Assembly (NCBI RefSeq): GCF_016937655.1
Contig: NZ_JAFHKL010000004.1
Location: forward strand, 1 to 64,000
Source of the DNA: Chromobacterium alkanivorans
GTDB taxonomy: Bacteria > Pseudomonadota > Gammaproteobacteria > Burkholderiales > Chromobacteriaceae
DNA length: 64,000 bases
Direction: 5' to 3'
Within the stretch, counting starts at the first letter, position 1, and every line of letters starts with the position of its first letter. The translations under genes and the position numbers were made by a program. The notes beneath the pieces are model-generated. The model did no database searches. It had not been told where the DNA came from and was given only the letters and a program-made list of their open reading frames with translations. Shown piece by piece: positions 17,280 through 27,205 of this stretch.

Positions 17280-19175
17280 TCAAGAGGCCGCGTTCGCCCG
17301 CGTCACCCAGTCCTGAGTGGCGTCGGCGGCGCGGAATTCGCGCACCGCTTGTTGCAGCAAGGCAAACGCCTCCGGCGCGTCCAGACTCCGGCAAGCCTGG
17401 TCCATGCTCGCCAGCAGCGCCCGCATTTCCTCATCCGGCAGGCAGTATTCCTGGGCGCGCATGATGCGTTCGTGGTCGGTGGCCAGCACGTTGTCGCCGA
17501 TCAACAGCTCCTCGTACAGCTTCTCCCCCGGCCGCAGGCCGGTGATGCGGATCTCGATGTCGCCGCCGGGCCGGCTCGCGTCCTTGAGCTCCAGGCCGGA
17601 CAGGTGCACCATGCGCCGCGCCAGATCGATGATGCGCACCGGCTGCCCCATGTCCAGCACGAACACGTCGCCGCCGTCGCCCATCGCGCCGGCCTGTATC
17701 ACCAGTTGCGCCGCTTCGGGAATGGTCATGAAGTAGCGGGTGATGTCGGCGTGGGTCAGGGTGATCGGTCCGCCCGCCTTGATCTGGGCGCGGAACAGCG
17801 GCACCACCGAGCCTGAGCTGCCCAGCACGTTGCCGAAGCGCACCATCACGAAACGGGTGGCGCTGCCGCGCGCGTGGCGGGTCTGCAGCGTCAGTTCCGC
17901 CAGGCGCTTGGTGGCGCCCATCACATTGGTGGGGCGCACCGCCTTGTCGGTGGAGATCAGCACGAAGGTGTCCACGCCGCAATCCTCGGCCGCGCGCGCG
18001 GTGGTGTCGGTGCCGAACACATTGTTGACGATGCCGGACACCGGATTGTGCTCCACCATCGGCACATGCTTGTAGGCGGCGGCGTGATAGACGGTGTCCA
18101 CCTTGAAGGCGCGCATCACCTGGACCAGCCGCTGGTAGTCGGTGACCGAACCCAGGACCGGCGTGCGCTCCGGCGGCGCGGCGACGCGGCCCAGTTCCTG
18201 GTCTATCGCGTACAGCGCGTATTCGGACTGCTCGAACAGGATGATGCGCGCCGGCTGGTTCTTGGCGATCTGGCGCACCAGTTCGGAGCCGATGGAGCCG
18301 CCGGCGCCGGTGACCATCACTACCTTGCCGCGGATATTGCGCGCCAGCAGTTCCTGCTTGGGCGGCACCGGGTCGCGGCCCAGCAGGTCTTCGATCTCGA
18401 CCTCTTTCAACTCCTCCACCCGCGCCTCGCCGGACACCAGATCGGCCATACCCGGCAAACGCTTGATCGGCACCCGCAGCAGTTCCAGGGTTTCCAGTAT
18501 CTCGCGCTGGCGGCTGCGGCTGACCGAGGGCATCGCCAGCAGAATGCACTTGGCTTCCACGTCCTTGACCAGCTGCGGCAAATCGCGCGGCGGGTGCACC
18601 GCCACGCCGCGGAAGGTGCGGCGATGCAGCTCGGGGCTGTCGTCGACGAAGGCCATCGGCCGGTATTCGCGGCCGGCCTGCAAGGCCAGCATCAATTGCA
18701 CGCCGGCATGGCCGGCGCCGTAGATGATCACGTGCTCGCGCGGCGCGTCCACCGCGTCGATGCGGCGCACCAGGCCGCGCAACAGGAAGCGGCTGCCGCC
18801 GATATAAGCCATGGCGAACACCCAGAAGATGATCACCGAGGTGCGCGGCATCGCCCAGATGTGGGCCATCTGCAGCACCGCCTGCAACACCAGCACCGAC
18901 AAGGTCACCCCGGAGAACACGGTCAGGATGATTTTGTCGTCCAGGTATTTGAGCACCGCGCGATACAGGCCCAGCTTGATGAAGATGGGAATCGCCCACA
19001 GCGGCGGCACGATGAAGATCCACAGATGCGGATTGAGCTTGGGATCCCAATAGCCCCCCAGGCGCAGGAAGACCGCGCTCCACAGCGCCAGCGGCAACAG
19101 CAGCGCGTCCATCAGCGCCAGCATCGCCATCTTGTTGTGGCGGGAGAAGGCGAGCAGTTTTTCAAACATGGTCAT
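17280..19175 (-). CDS. UDP-GlcNAc 4,6-dehydratase, PglD/WbpM/CapD family
   Basis: 631 residues. Four N-terminal membrane helices (to about residue 135) are followed by a CoA-binding-like Rossmann domain (VIIYGAGHAGVQLMLAL). The SDR dehydratase domain has GAGGSIGSELVRQI (about 290-303) and the catalytic region DKAVRPTNVMGATKR, where the usual Tyr is replaced by Met as in WbpM/FlaA1-long types. Size and layout equal Neisseria PglD and Pseudomonas WbpM, which convert UDP-GlcNAc to the 4-keto-6-deoxy sugar. It is the last gene of the leftward polysaccharide cluster. With the aminotransferase and phosphoglycosyl transferase beside it, it would make a 4-amino-4,6-dideoxy sugar. Confidence 0.88.
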   Translation of the reverse strand: MTMFEKLLAFSRHNKMAMLALMDALLLPLALWSAVFLRLGGYWDPKLNPHLWIFIVPPLWAIPIFIKLGLYRAVLKYLDDKIILTVFSGVTLSVLVLQAVLQMAHIWAMPRTSVIIFWVFAMAYIGGSRFLLRGLVRRIDAVDAPREHVIIYGAGHAGVQLMLALQAGREYRPMAFVDDSPELHRRTFRGVAVHPPRDLPQLVKDVEAKCILLAMPSVSRSRQREILETLELLRVPIKRLPGMADLVSGEARVEELKEVEIEDLLGRDPVPPKQELLARNIRGKVVMVTGAGGSIGSELVRQIAKNQPARIILFEQSEYALYAIDQELGRVAAPPERTPVLGSVTDYQRLVQVMRAFKVDTVYHAAAYKHVPMVEHNPVSGIVNNVFGTDTTARAAEDCGVDTFVLISTDKAVRPTNVMGATKRLAELTLQTRHARGSATRFVMVRFGNVLGSSGSVVPLFRAQIKAGGPITLTHADITRYFMTIPEAAQLVIQAGAMGDGGDVFVLDMGQPVRIIDLARRMVHLSGLELKDASRPGGDIEIRITGLRPGEKLYEELLIGDNVLATDHERIMRAQEYCLPDEEMRALLASMDQACRSLDAPEAFALLQQAVREFRAADATQDWVTRANAAS

Positions 19176-19272
19176 TCTTTCGCGTCCGGCCGCCATTGAT
19201 ACAGCGCATCCGGACAACATTCCTCATTCAGGGCGCCGGCATCGGCGGGCCCCGCCATCCGGATGGAAACCG

Positions 19273-19941
19273 TCATCGGCTGACGATCTTCATCAGGGTG
19301 GCGACGATGATGCGGACATCTTCAAACAGGCTGTGGCTTTCGGCGTAACGCACGTAATAAGCCAGTTTTTCCGGCAGCACCTGCTCGATGTAGGCGCGCT
19401 CCGGATCCTCGGCCCGGCCCAGGATTTCGTTCTCGTCTATCATCTTGATCGACGCCCAATCGGTGATGCCGGGGCGCACCGACAATACGATGTCGCGGAC
19501 CTCGTCCGGATAATGGGCGACGTACTTGGGCACCTCGGGCCGCGGTCCGACCAGGCTCATGTCGCCGAACAGCACATCGATCAACTGCGGCAGTTCATCC
19601 AGCTTGGTTTTGCGCAACAGACGGCCGGCGCCGGTGACGCGGCTATCCGCGCCGACGGTCAGCTGGCCATGGCGCTCGGTGTCCACCTGCATGGTGCGGA
19701 ATTTGTGGATGCGGAACAGCGTGCCGCCCCGCCCCACCCGCACCTGGCGGAAAAACACCGGGCCCGGCGAATCCAGCTTCACCCACAGCGCCACCGCCAA
19801 CAGCGGCAGCGCCAGCGCGGCAAGCCCCAGGCCGGAAGCGACAATGTCGAAGCCGCGCTTCAGCAGCCGCGAACCGTGGCGGCGTGGCCGGCAGCAGGGC
19901 GGCAGCAGTTCGCCGCCCTTTTTTTCCAACTGCTCGCTCAT
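19273..19941 (-). CDS. Initiating phosphoglycosyl transferase (PglB N-domain/PglC/WcaJ C-domain type)
   Basis: A 222-residue monotopic phosphoglycosyl transferase that attaches the first sugar phosphate to undecaprenyl phosphate at the inner membrane. Markers: re-entrant N-terminal helix after [42 protein letters not shown], the catalytic [24 protein letters not shown] with the Asp-Glu dyad, and [12 protein letters not shown]. It lacks the acetyltransferase domain that Neisseria PglB carries. Its start overlaps the stop of the aminotransferase gene (ATGA), so they are coupled. Confidence 0.9.
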   Translation of the reverse strand: MSEQLEKKGGELLPPCCRPRRHGSRLLKRGFDIVASGLGLAALALPLLAVALWVKLDSPGPVFFRQVRVGRGGTLFRIHKFRTMQVDTERHGQLTVGADSRVTGAGRLLRKTKLDELPQLIDVLFGDMSLVGPRPEVPKYVAHYPDEVRDIVLSVRPGITDWASIKMIDENEILGRAEDPERAYIEQVLPEKLAYYVRYAESHSLFEDVRIIVATLMKIVSR

Positions 19942-21101
19942 GCGCCCAGAATCTCGCGCACCGCGGCGATGACGCGGGTCTGGTCGTCTGCCGTCATCCG
20001 GGTATACAGCGGCAGCGTCACCTCGGCTTCAAACGCCGCGTCGGCCACCGGGAACTGCTCGCGCGTCAGTTGATAGCCGTCGCGCCACACCGGCTGGCGA
20101 TGCAGCGGAATGAAGTGCACCGAGCAGCCTATGCCTTTTTCCGCCATCTTGGCGATGAAGTCGTCGCGGCTGACGCCGGCTTCCGGCTTGATGCGCACCG
20201 GGTACAGATGCCAGGCGTGGTTGCTGCCCGCGTCCTTGGGCCGCGCCGGCAGGATCAGCGGCAGATCGGCCAGCTCGCGGTCGAAACGCTGGGCCATCAC
20301 CTCGCGCAGCTCCTGGAAGCGGCGGATTTTCTTCAGTTGATGGATGCCCATCGCCGCGGCGGTGTCCGGCATATTGTACTTGTAGCCCGGAGCCACCACT
20401 TCGTAGAACCAGGCCGGGGTCTTGGACACGTAGCGGTCGAAGGCGTCGCGGCTGATGCCGTGCAAACGCATCACCTTGCAGCGCGCGATGATGTCCTTGT
20501 TCTTGGACACCACCATGCCGCCTTCGCCGGTGGTCATGGTCTTGTTGGCGTAAAAGCTGAACACGGTGACGTCGGAGTCCAGAGTGCCCACCAGCTTGCC
20601 CTTGTAGTAAGTGGGCAGCGCGTGGGCGGCGTCTTCGACGATTTTCAATCCATGCTCGCGGGCGATGGCGATGATCTCGTCCATCTCGCAGGCGAGGCCG
20701 GCGAAGTGCACCGGCATGATCGCCTTGGTCTTGGCGGTGATCGCCGCGCGGATCGCGTCCGGGAGGATATTGAACGTCGCCGCGTCCACGTCCACGCACA
20801 CCGGGTGCGCGCCCAGATAGCGCACCACTTCGGCGGTGGCGGTGAAGGTGTAGCTGGGCACGATGACCTCGTCGCCGGGGCCGATGCCTATCGCTTCCAG
20901 CGCCAGGTGCAGGCCGGCGGTGGCCGAGTTGACCGCGATCGCCTCGACGCCGTCGCCGATGAATTGCGCGAAATCGGCCTCGAACTGCTTGGTCTTGGGA
21001 CCGGTGGTGACCCAGCCGGAACGCAGCGCGTCGACCACTTCGTTGATCTCGTCCTCGCCGATGTCCGGCAGGGCGAAGGGCAGGAATTTTTGTTCGCTCA
21101 T
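19938..21101 (-). CDS. DegT/DnrJ/EryC1/StrS aminotransferase, PglC/PglE-like
   Basis: A 387-residue PLP sugar aminotransferase. [27 protein letters not shown] is the family N terminus. The PLP lysine lies in [15 protein letters not shown], and EDAAHALP holds the ring-stacking Asp. Beside the 4,6-dehydratase and the initiating transferase it most likely aminates the 4-keto sugar with glutamate, as in Neisseria PglC. It is followed on the operon strand by the coupled transferase. ATG at 21101 is used; an in-frame codon at 21113 is less likely. Confidence 0.85.
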   Translation of the reverse strand: MSEQKFLPFALPDIGEDEINEVVDALRSGWVTTGPKTKQFEADFAQFIGDGVEAIAVNSATAGLHLALEAIGIGPGDEVIVPSYTFTATAEVVRYLGAHPVCVDVDAATFNILPDAIRAAITAKTKAIMPVHFAGLACEMDEIIAIAREHGLKIVEDAAHALPTYYKGKLVGTLDSDVTVFSFYANKTMTTGEGGMVVSKNKDIIARCKVMRLHGISRDAFDRYVSKTPAWFYEVVAPGYKYNMPDTAAAMGIHQLKKIRRFQELREVMAQRFDRELADLPLILPARPKDAGSNHAWHLYPVRIKPEAGVSRDDFIAKMAEKGIGCSVHFIPLHRQPVWRDGYQLTREQFPVADAAFEAEVTLPLYTRMTADDQTRVIAAVREILGA

Positions 21102-21156
21102 CGCTATTATCACTTTCGCTATCAGTCATGCCTCGGTGACACACCGGGCGCAATCA

Positions 21157-21717
21157 CTACCCTGCCTGGGACGCCGTTCTCCTGCGCCAAAACAGGTATC
21201 CACTCTGCAACAGTACAATCCCAATCAAACCAGCCAGGTTTTTCACCCCATCGCTGAGCAACTCGCCCCGCTCTTCACGATATCGTCTGACCGCATCCTG
21301 GTAACCAAACACCGACTCATCATTCAGACGAAGCGCATAGATCCTTCCGCTTGTCGCCCGCTCATTGTTTTTGTACCACCAAACCTCAACCTTGGAACCG
21401 AACGCTTCTTCTGGAATCACTCGTCCGACTGCGTCACACTTCCCACGCACTGAACAAGCGGAACATCTTGCATATCCATTCAGTGAACAATTCAAATCGA
21501 AAACTAGGTCAACGCGTAAGCCAGGATTCCGGTTCAGTGGATACGCCGTGACCTTACCAGCTGTAAAGTGCAAATCTGCTTCCGCTGGCTCTTGATAGCT
21601 CGCCCACATCCATAAGCTGATCACACCCTTCAGCAGCATGAACAACAACAGCCCACCATAAAGGCTTACCAGCGTACGCTGACAAAGCTCCCGCCTCCCC
21701 TCTTTAGCCACGGCCAT
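21157..21717 (-). CDS. Two-helix membrane protein of unknown function
   Basis: 186 residues. There is an N-terminal membrane helix (about 16-37), an extracytoplasmic middle part with five cysteines including CSLNGYARCSACSVRGKC, and a second helix near the C terminus (LAGLIGIVLLQSGYLFW). The layout recalls DUF3592-type proteins, but I cannot assign it. Its G+C and codon use are visibly lower than in all neighbouring sugar genes, which suggests recent insertion into the cluster. It lies between an aminotransferase and a glycosyltransferase on the same strand. Confidence 0.55.
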   Translation of the reverse strand: MAVAKEGRRELCQRTLVSLYGGLLLFMLLKGVISLWMWASYQEPAEADLHFTAGKVTAYPLNRNPGLRVDLVFDLNCSLNGYARCSACSVRGKCDAVGRVIPEEAFGSKVEVWWYKNNERATSGRIYALRLNDESVFGYQDAVRRYREERGELLSDGVKNLAGLIGIVLLQSGYLFWRRRTASQAG

Positions 21718-21806
21718 CCTAGCTCACCTTAAATCGCTATATTTTCCCTGCCTGGCCAGAGATTAAGCCGCCATGCGGCATAGGTCGAAACCCCGGCATC
21801 CCCGCG

Positions 21807-23036
21807 CTATACCGCCTGCAAAAACCGCCGCGCCAGCACCGCGTAATCATGGTGTTCCAGCACATAGGCCTTGCCCGCCGCGCCCATGCGCGCGCGCTCC
21901 TCGGCCGGCAGCGCCGCCATCCGCCGCGCCGCGTCGGCGATGGCGGCCGGGTCCTCGGCGCCGACGCTGAGGCCGGCGCCGGCCTCGCTGACCATGTCGT
22001 TGCCGGCTTCCACCGAATGGATCACCGGCTTGCCGGCCATCAGGTAGTCGAACAGTTTATTGGGGTTGATGCCAAAGCGATAGATGGGCAGCTTGCGCCA
22101 GCCTATGAACAAGGCGTCCATTTCGGCGAGGAAGCCCGGCACCGCGCGCTTGGCGATCGCCGGCAGGAAGACCACCTTGTCCAGCCCCAGTTCGGCGGCG
22201 CGCGCCGCCAAGGCCGCCTTGTCCGGACCGTCGCCGACCAGCACGAAAGTCACCGCCGAGTCCCGCATCAGCGCCGCCGCCTCCAGCAGGTAATCCAGCG
22301 CATTGGCCAGGCCGTGGCCGCCGGCGTAGCCGATCAGGAAACGGCCCTGCGCCTTCAATTCCGCCAGCCGCATCCGGTGTTCGGCCGGCAGGGCCTCGGC
22401 CTCGGCCTCGCCGCGCCATTCGGCGACGTCGACGCCGTTGGGAATCACCGCGTACTTGGCCGGGTCCATGCCGTGCGCCGCCATATAGTCCTTGGCGCAG
22501 GGCAGCATCGACACCACGGTGTCGGCCTTGCGATAGCCGAAATCCTCGGCCCATTGCAGCAGGCGGATGAAGGGATGCTTGGGCGACATGCCGCCCACCT
22601 CCACCGGCGTCAGCGGCCACAGATCATGCACCTCGTACACCAGCCGCGCGCCGGTCTTGCCGGCGATCCAGGCCGCCGGCACCGTGTCCAGCGGATAGGT
22701 GGACGAGGCGATCACCACGTCCGGCTTCCAGTGCTTCAGGTAACGGCCGGACAAACCCATCACCCGGGCCAGAAAGCTGAAGATATTGAGCACGCGGCCG
22801 ACGCCGTTGCCCTGGTAGGGGCGGGTGCGGCACCAGGTGTAGCGGATGCCGTCGATATCCTCGTCGCGGTATTTGCCGTCCACTTGCGGATGCGTCTGGC
22901 GCAGGTGGGAGACGTCGGCCGCCAGCATATTGACTTCGTGGCCGGCCTTCACCCATTCCCGCGCCAGATAGTAGGGGCGGAATTCCATGCCGTGCCGGGG
23001 GCTGCCGGCGTAGTGGTTGATGTACAGAATCTTCAT
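21807..23036 (-). CDS. Glycosyltransferase, GT4 / WbuB-like
   Basis: A 409-residue GT-B enzyme. The N-terminal MKILYINHYAGSPRHGMEFRP is the WbuB-like acceptor domain. The C-terminal donor domain shows GYAGGHGLANALDYLLEA, FVLVGDGPDK and NPNKLFDYLMAGKPVIHSV, in place of the usual EPFG-x-E motif. It probably adds an N-acetylated sugar to the growing lipid-linked oligosaccharide at the cytoplasmic face. The sugar cannot be read from sequence. Confidence 0.85.
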   Translation of the reverse strand: MKILYINHYAGSPRHGMEFRPYYLAREWVKAGHEVNMLAADVSHLRQTHPQVDGKYRDEDIDGIRYTWCRTRPYQGNGVGRVLNIFSFLARVMGLSGRYLKHWKPDVVIASSTYPLDTVPAAWIAGKTGARLVYEVHDLWPLTPVEVGGMSPKHPFIRLLQWAEDFGYRKADTVVSMLPCAKDYMAAHGMDPAKYAVIPNGVDVAEWRGEAEAEALPAEHRMRLAELKAQGRFLIGYAGGHGLANALDYLLEAAALMRDSAVTFVLVGDGPDKAALAARAAELGLDKVVFLPAIAKRAVPGFLAEMDALFIGWRKLPIYRFGINPNKLFDYLMAGKPVIHSVEAGNDMVSEAGAGLSVGAEDPAAIADAARRMAALPAEERARMGAAGKAYVLEHHDYAVLARRFLQAV

Positions 23037-23112
23037 GGTTTTTCAATGGCGGCTCAGGCCGCTAACAATTTCATTCGCCCCAGGCCCTGCTCTGGCCGGC
23101 CCGGAGTCCGCA

Positions 23113-24207
23113 TTACAAGGCCGCGTACAAGCCGACCAGCTTCTCGCCTTCGGCCGCCCAGCTGTATTTGCTCAGCACCGCCTGCTTGCCGGATTCGCCC
23201 AGCGCGCGCATGCGCGCCTCGTCGGCCATCAGTTCGTTGACGGCGGCGGCGATGGCGGCCGGGTCCTGCGGGTCCACCAGCAGGCCGCAGCCGGCGTCGG
23301 CCACGATCTCGCGCCACACCGGAAAATCCGACGCGATCACCGGCATGCCGGCGGCCATGTATTCGAACAGCTTGATCGGCAACGCGTCGACGTAGTTCGG
23401 CGTCGGGAACAAGGTCACCAGGCCGATCTTGCTCTTGGCCAGCACCTCGGCCACGCCTTTGCGGTCCAGCACGCCCAGGTCGTTGACCCGCGCCCAGCCC
23501 GGCCGCGCCGACACGCGGGCCTTCAGATCGCTCTCGCTCCACGGCCCGGCCAGGTTCAGCCGCGTCGCGGTGTCCGGCAGCGCCTCGACAATGGGTTCGA
23601 TGCCGCGGATGCGCGAGATGCCGCCGATATAGCACAGCTCGTTGCGGCGCTGCTCCCACGGCGTGTCGCGCACCAATTCTTCCAGAATGGGGAAGTTGCA
23701 CACGTCCAGCGCGCGCGCGCCCAGTTTCTCGAAGCGCTTGCGGATGTGCGGCGTCGAGGTCACCACCGCGTCGAAGCGGCCCGCCGCCCAGTCTTCCAGC
23801 GCCTCGAAGCCGCTGGACACCAGGGGCCGCACCGCGCCGGGAATCCAGTGTTTGGCCAGGATCTGGCGCGGCACGTCCTCGTGCACGTCGTAGACCACCT
23901 TGATGCCGGCCTGCTTCAGGCGCAGCGCGGCGGGAATCAGCTCGGGGTCGTGGAAATGGACCACGTCCGGGCGCAGCTTCAGCGCCGCCTGGTAGACCCG
24001 TTTGACGGTGCCGGTCATCCGCGCCAGGCGGCCGCCGGATTTGGGGCCGACATCGTGGAAGCGCACGCCGCGGTTGATCTCCTCGCCCTGGCCGTCGGCC
24101 ACGATCAGCGTCACCTCGTGCCCGGCGGCGGCCAGGGTCGCGCACTCCTTGACGAAGATGCGGATGTCGTGACGCGGATGGGCGGAAGTCAGATGGGCAA
24201 TTTTCAT
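23113..24207 (-). CDS. Glycosyltransferase, GT4 family
   Basis: 364 residues. The N terminus MKIAHLTSAHPRHDIRIFVKECATL and ELCYIGGISRIRGIEPIVEAL are typical of a GT4 subgroup found in O-antigen clusters. The donor site is PIKLFEYMAAGMPVIASDFPVW, with the DPQDPAAIAAAV tail. It is soluble and GT-B folded. It works in the same leftward operon as the other transferases; donor and acceptor are unknown. Confidence 0.85.
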   Translation of the reverse strand: MKIAHLTSAHPRHDIRIFVKECATLAAAGHEVTLIVADGQGEEINRGVRFHDVGPKSGGRLARMTGTVKRVYQAALKLRPDVVHFHDPELIPAALRLKQAGIKVVYDVHEDVPRQILAKHWIPGAVRPLVSSGFEALEDWAAGRFDAVVTSTPHIRKRFEKLGARALDVCNFPILEELVRDTPWEQRRNELCYIGGISRIRGIEPIVEALPDTATRLNLAGPWSESDLKARVSARPGWARVNDLGVLDRKGVAEVLAKSKIGLVTLFPTPNYVDALPIKLFEYMAAGMPVIASDFPVWREIVADAGCGLLVDPQDPAAIAAAVNELMADEARMRALGESGKQAVLSKYSWAAEGEKLVGLYAAL

Positions 24208-24267
24208 ATTGAAGCTCTGTTTAGCGGCCGTCCGGCCCGCGATGATCCCGGGCCCGCGGCGAAATTC

Positions 24268-25362
24268 TTAGTTGTCGGAACCCAGCAGTTCCCGATACAG
24301 CCGAGCGAAGCCGGCCATATTCGGCTGATGCAGTCCCTTGTCCGCCACCAGCCGGCGGTTGAGCGCGGCGACCTCGTCCAGCCTCGCGTCCTCGCCTGCC
24401 CACTCCATCGCGCGCAGCAAGGCCTCGTCCAAACGCCCCACATCCTCGGCGATCGCGCCGTTGAGGCCGTCTATCACCCATTCGCCGTTGGCCGGCAGAT
24501 TGGACAACAGCGGCAGGCAGCCGTGGCCCATCGCCTCCAGCAGGCTGATGCTGGTGGCGTCCGAGCGCGGCACGCTGACGAAGACCCGGGATTCGGCGTA
24601 CATGCGCCCCAAGGTGGCGCTGTCGACGAAGCCGGCGAAGTCGGCGCGGCTCAGGCCCAATTCCGCGGCCAACCGCCGCAGCGCCTCGGTCTCGCTGCCG
24701 CTGGCGGCCACGGTCAGCCGCCAGTCGTCGAAACGGCCGCTGCGCTCCACTCGCTGCCAGGCGCGCAAGATGGCGTCGACGCGGTACAAGGGCTTGTGCA
24801 GCCGGCAGGACAGCACCGTCTTGCCCTTGCTCGCGCTGGCCGCCGGCGCCGGCATGGCGTCCATGCCGTAATTGAGCAGGCGGATGCGGCAAGCCTCGCC
24901 GGCCAGCTCGCGGATTTTCGCCGCCATGTGCAGGGAGTCCGAGGTGATCGCGTCGGCGGCGGCCAGATTGGCGCGCACCATCGCCCGCATCAGCGGATTG
25001 CGGTCAGGCAGCAGCAGCACATCGGAGCCCCAGGCGGTCAGCGCCATCGGCAAATCCAGGCTGGCGGCCGCGCGGCTGCCGTGCCAGGCCACGCTGTTGG
25101 CCTGATGGATGTGCAGCAGCTGCGGCCGCGTCTCGCGCAGCCAGGCGCGCAGGCGCGCCACCGTGCCCAAGGCCGCCAGGCGGAAGTCCACGCGCAGGCT
25201 GCCGGCCAGCAAGGGCGCCACATCCGCCGGAACCTCGCCGTTGCAGGCCAGGAACACGCGCTCCACATGCGGCGCGATGCCGCGCAGGAAGCGCCAGGTA
25301 TGCACCGAGGCGGAGCCGATCACCGCGACGCTGGCAATCTTGTCGCTGACAGGCTCAGTCAT
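24268..25362 (-). CDS. Glycosyltransferase, GT4-like
   Basis: 364 residues. It has a GT-B fold with ALTAWGSDVLLLPDRN in the acceptor half and SVPRSDATSISLLEAMGHGCLPLLS in the donor half (the E of the LLEAMG motif binds the nucleotide-sugar). The start at 25362 (MTEPVSDK) overlaps the upstream acyltransferase stop by 8 bp, which argues against a longer reading starting at 25500. It is part of the polysaccharide assembly set; specificity is not known. Confidence 0.83.
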   Translation of the reverse strand: MTEPVSDKIASVAVIGSASVHTWRFLRGIAPHVERVFLACNGEVPADVAPLLAGSLRVDFRLAALGTVARLRAWLRETRPQLLHIHQANSVAWHGSRAAASLDLPMALTAWGSDVLLLPDRNPLMRAMVRANLAAADAITSDSLHMAAKIRELAGEACRIRLLNYGMDAMPAPAASASKGKTVLSCRLHKPLYRVDAILRAWQRVERSGRFDDWRLTVAASGSETEALRRLAAELGLSRADFAGFVDSATLGRMYAESRVFVSVPRSDATSISLLEAMGHGCLPLLSNLPANGEWVIDGLNGAIAEDVGRLDEALLRAMEWAGEDARLDEVAALNRRLVADKGLHQPNMAGFARLYRELLGSDN

Positions 25363-25936
25363 GCGCCCAGGCCTCGTACAGGGGCAGCAGTTCCGGGTGC
25401 TCGTCCAGCCACTTGGCGTCCAGCTCGCGGGTGTCGCCCACCACCCTGGCCGGGTTGCCGGACAGGATGGCGAAATCGGGGTAAGCGCCGGCCGGCACAT
25501 AGCTGTAGGCCGACACCATGCTGCCCTTGCCCAGCTCCACGCCCGGCATCAGCACCGAGTGCGGGCCGACGAAGCTGTACGGGCCCAGCTTGGTGGGCTT
25601 TTTCAGATAGCCAACGTGGTTGTTGCTCTCCAGGTAGCGGTCGCCGTACAGGCGGATGGCCACATGGCTGGAGTGGGTCAGCAGCGAAACATAGTTGGTG
25701 ATCTGACAGCCTTCGCCGATGTAAAGACCGCCGGAGGCGTCGATCAGATTGAAATGGCCGATGTAGACGTTGTCGTCCACCATCAGCTTGCCGACATGTT
25801 CGATGCGGGTCATGTTGGATACCCGGGTGCGTTTGAGGAACACCCCGTCGCCGCGGGTGAATCCATACACCATTCTGGGCTGCACCCACGCCGACAGGCG
25901 GAAGCGGATGCGGCTGAATAGAGCGTGCCAATTCAT
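25355..25936 (-). CDS. Hexapeptide-repeat acyltransferase
   Basis: A 193-residue left-handed beta-helix protein. Repeats run from about residue 50 to 150 (VDDNVYIGHFNLID, GGLYIGEGCQITN, LGPYSFVGPHSVLMPGVELG), with the catalytic His in LLTHSSHVAI. The closing SGNPARVVGD is the standard end of sugar O- or N-acetyltransferases. It may acetylate a sugar in the repeat unit, or supply the acetyl step missing from the PglB-like transferase. The ATG at 25936 overlaps the flippase stop as ATGA. Confidence 0.82.
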   Translation of the reverse strand: MNWHALFSRIRFRLSAWVQPRMVYGFTRGDGVFLKRTRVSNMTRIEHVGKLMVDDNVYIGHFNLIDASGGLYIGEGCQITNYVSLLTHSSHVAIRLYGDRYLESNNHVGYLKKPTKLGPYSFVGPHSVLMPGVELGKGSMVSAYSYVPAGAYPDFAILSGNPARVVGDTRELDAKWLDEHPELLPLYEAWAHD

Positions 25937-27201
25937 CGGGCTGCCTTGTAAAGCCATGCAAAATAAGCCAGGAAGTAAGCGGCCATCACCACCGACACCA
26001 GCTGGAAGGTGGCCACCGCGTCGTTCCACAGCGAGAAACCCGCCCACATCGTGCCCAGGAACAACAGGGCCTGCAGCAGGGACCACAGGAAGGCCTGGCG
26101 CTGGCGATTGATCACCGGCGGCACCATGCCCAGCGGCGAGGCGACGAAGTGGAACAGGATGTAGAGCGACATCGCCTCCGCATAGCGGCCGGCGGTGGCC
26201 CAGTTCTGTCCGAACACCAGCGAGAACAAGGGTTCCCCGGCCAGTTGTATCACCAGGAAGGGCAGCAAGGCCATGCCGCCCAGCGTCAGCATCATCTTGC
26301 GCAGAATGGGACGCAGCGGCTGGTGCTGATTGCGGGCGTCGGCCAGCTCGCGGTAAGCCACCTGCGCCACCGCCTGGCCGATCAGGGCCGCCGGCAGCTT
26401 CAGCACCCGCATCATCAGGCCGTAAAAACCCACCGAGGCGGTGCCGGCCAGCATGGTCAGCGCCACCAGCGTCGCCGAATCCAGCAAGGCGGTGCTCAAG
26501 GCGTGCGGCGCGTTGATCTTGGGAAATTCGATATAGGCGCGCGCCACCTCGCGCATGCCGGCGCGGCTGAGTTCATGGCGCCAGGCGAAGCGGGCCTTGA
26601 GGTCCTGCCAGGTCTGCGCCAGCAGGGAGCCGAGCTGACCGGCCAGTTGGCCCAGGATCAGGCCGGCCGCGCCGGCGCCGGCCCAGCCGAGCCCCACCTG
26701 GGTGGCGGCCATGCTCAGCGACTGCAGCATGCGGCCGTTGGCGTTGGCCTGGTAGCGGCGATGGCGGTTGTTCCAGTTGGTCCAGGCCTGCATCAAGCCC
26801 GCCAGCGCGACAGACAAGGGCAGCAGCAGCAGCCAGGGCTCCAGTTCCGGCGCGCCCAGATGGCGGGCGATATGGGCGTGGCCGTCGAAGGCCACCACCA
26901 CGGCCACCAGCAGGGACAAGGCCAGCGCGCAGGCGATGGACAGGCCCATCAGATTGCCGGCCCGCTTCTCCTCGGCCGGCAGCACGATGGCCATCTCGTA
27001 ACGGGCGGTGGCCAGCACCGCCAGCGTGGACAGCCAGGAGACGTAGACCGCCTGCACCCCCACCTCGTGCGGGTTGTACAGGCGGGTGATCAACGGCGAC
27101 ACCAGCAGCGGAATCACCTGCGCCACCGCCGCCCCGGTGATCAGGGTGATGATGTGGCGGATGAAGCCGCTCTTGGGCAGGCGGGACAGCAACAAGCCCA
27201 T
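25933..27201 (-). CDS. wzx: Wzx-type oligosaccharide flippase (MOP superfamily)
   Basis: 422 residues with about twelve hydrophobic helices and no large soluble domain. The N terminus FIRHIITLITGAAVAQVIPLLVSPLITRLYNPHEVG matches the lipopolysaccharide O-unit flippase pattern (two antiparallel helices, then a R-x-Y/F-x-P loop). It would translocate undecaprenyl-linked repeat units to the periplasmic side. It begins 4 bp after the wbpE-like stop. No polymerase (Wzy) is seen next to it. Confidence 0.85.
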   Translation of the reverse strand: MGLLLSRLPKSGFIRHIITLITGAAVAQVIPLLVSPLITRLYNPHEVGVQAVYVSWLSTLAVLATARYEMAIVLPAEEKRAGNLMGLSIACALALSLLVAVVVAFDGHAHIARHLGAPELEPWLLLLPLSVALAGLMQAWTNWNNRHRRYQANANGRMLQSLSMAATQVGLGWAGAGAAGLILGQLAGQLGSLLAQTWQDLKARFAWRHELSRAGMREVARAYIEFPKINAPHALSTALLDSATLVALTMLAGTASVGFYGLMMRVLKLPAALIGQAVAQVAYRELADARNQHQPLRPILRKMMLTLGGMALLPFLVIQLAGEPLFSLVFGQNWATAGRYAEAMSLYILFHFVASPLGMVPPVINRQRQAFLWSLLQALLFLGTMWAGFSLWNDAVATFQLVSVVMAAYFLAYFAWLYKAAR

Positions 27202-27205
27202 GCGC

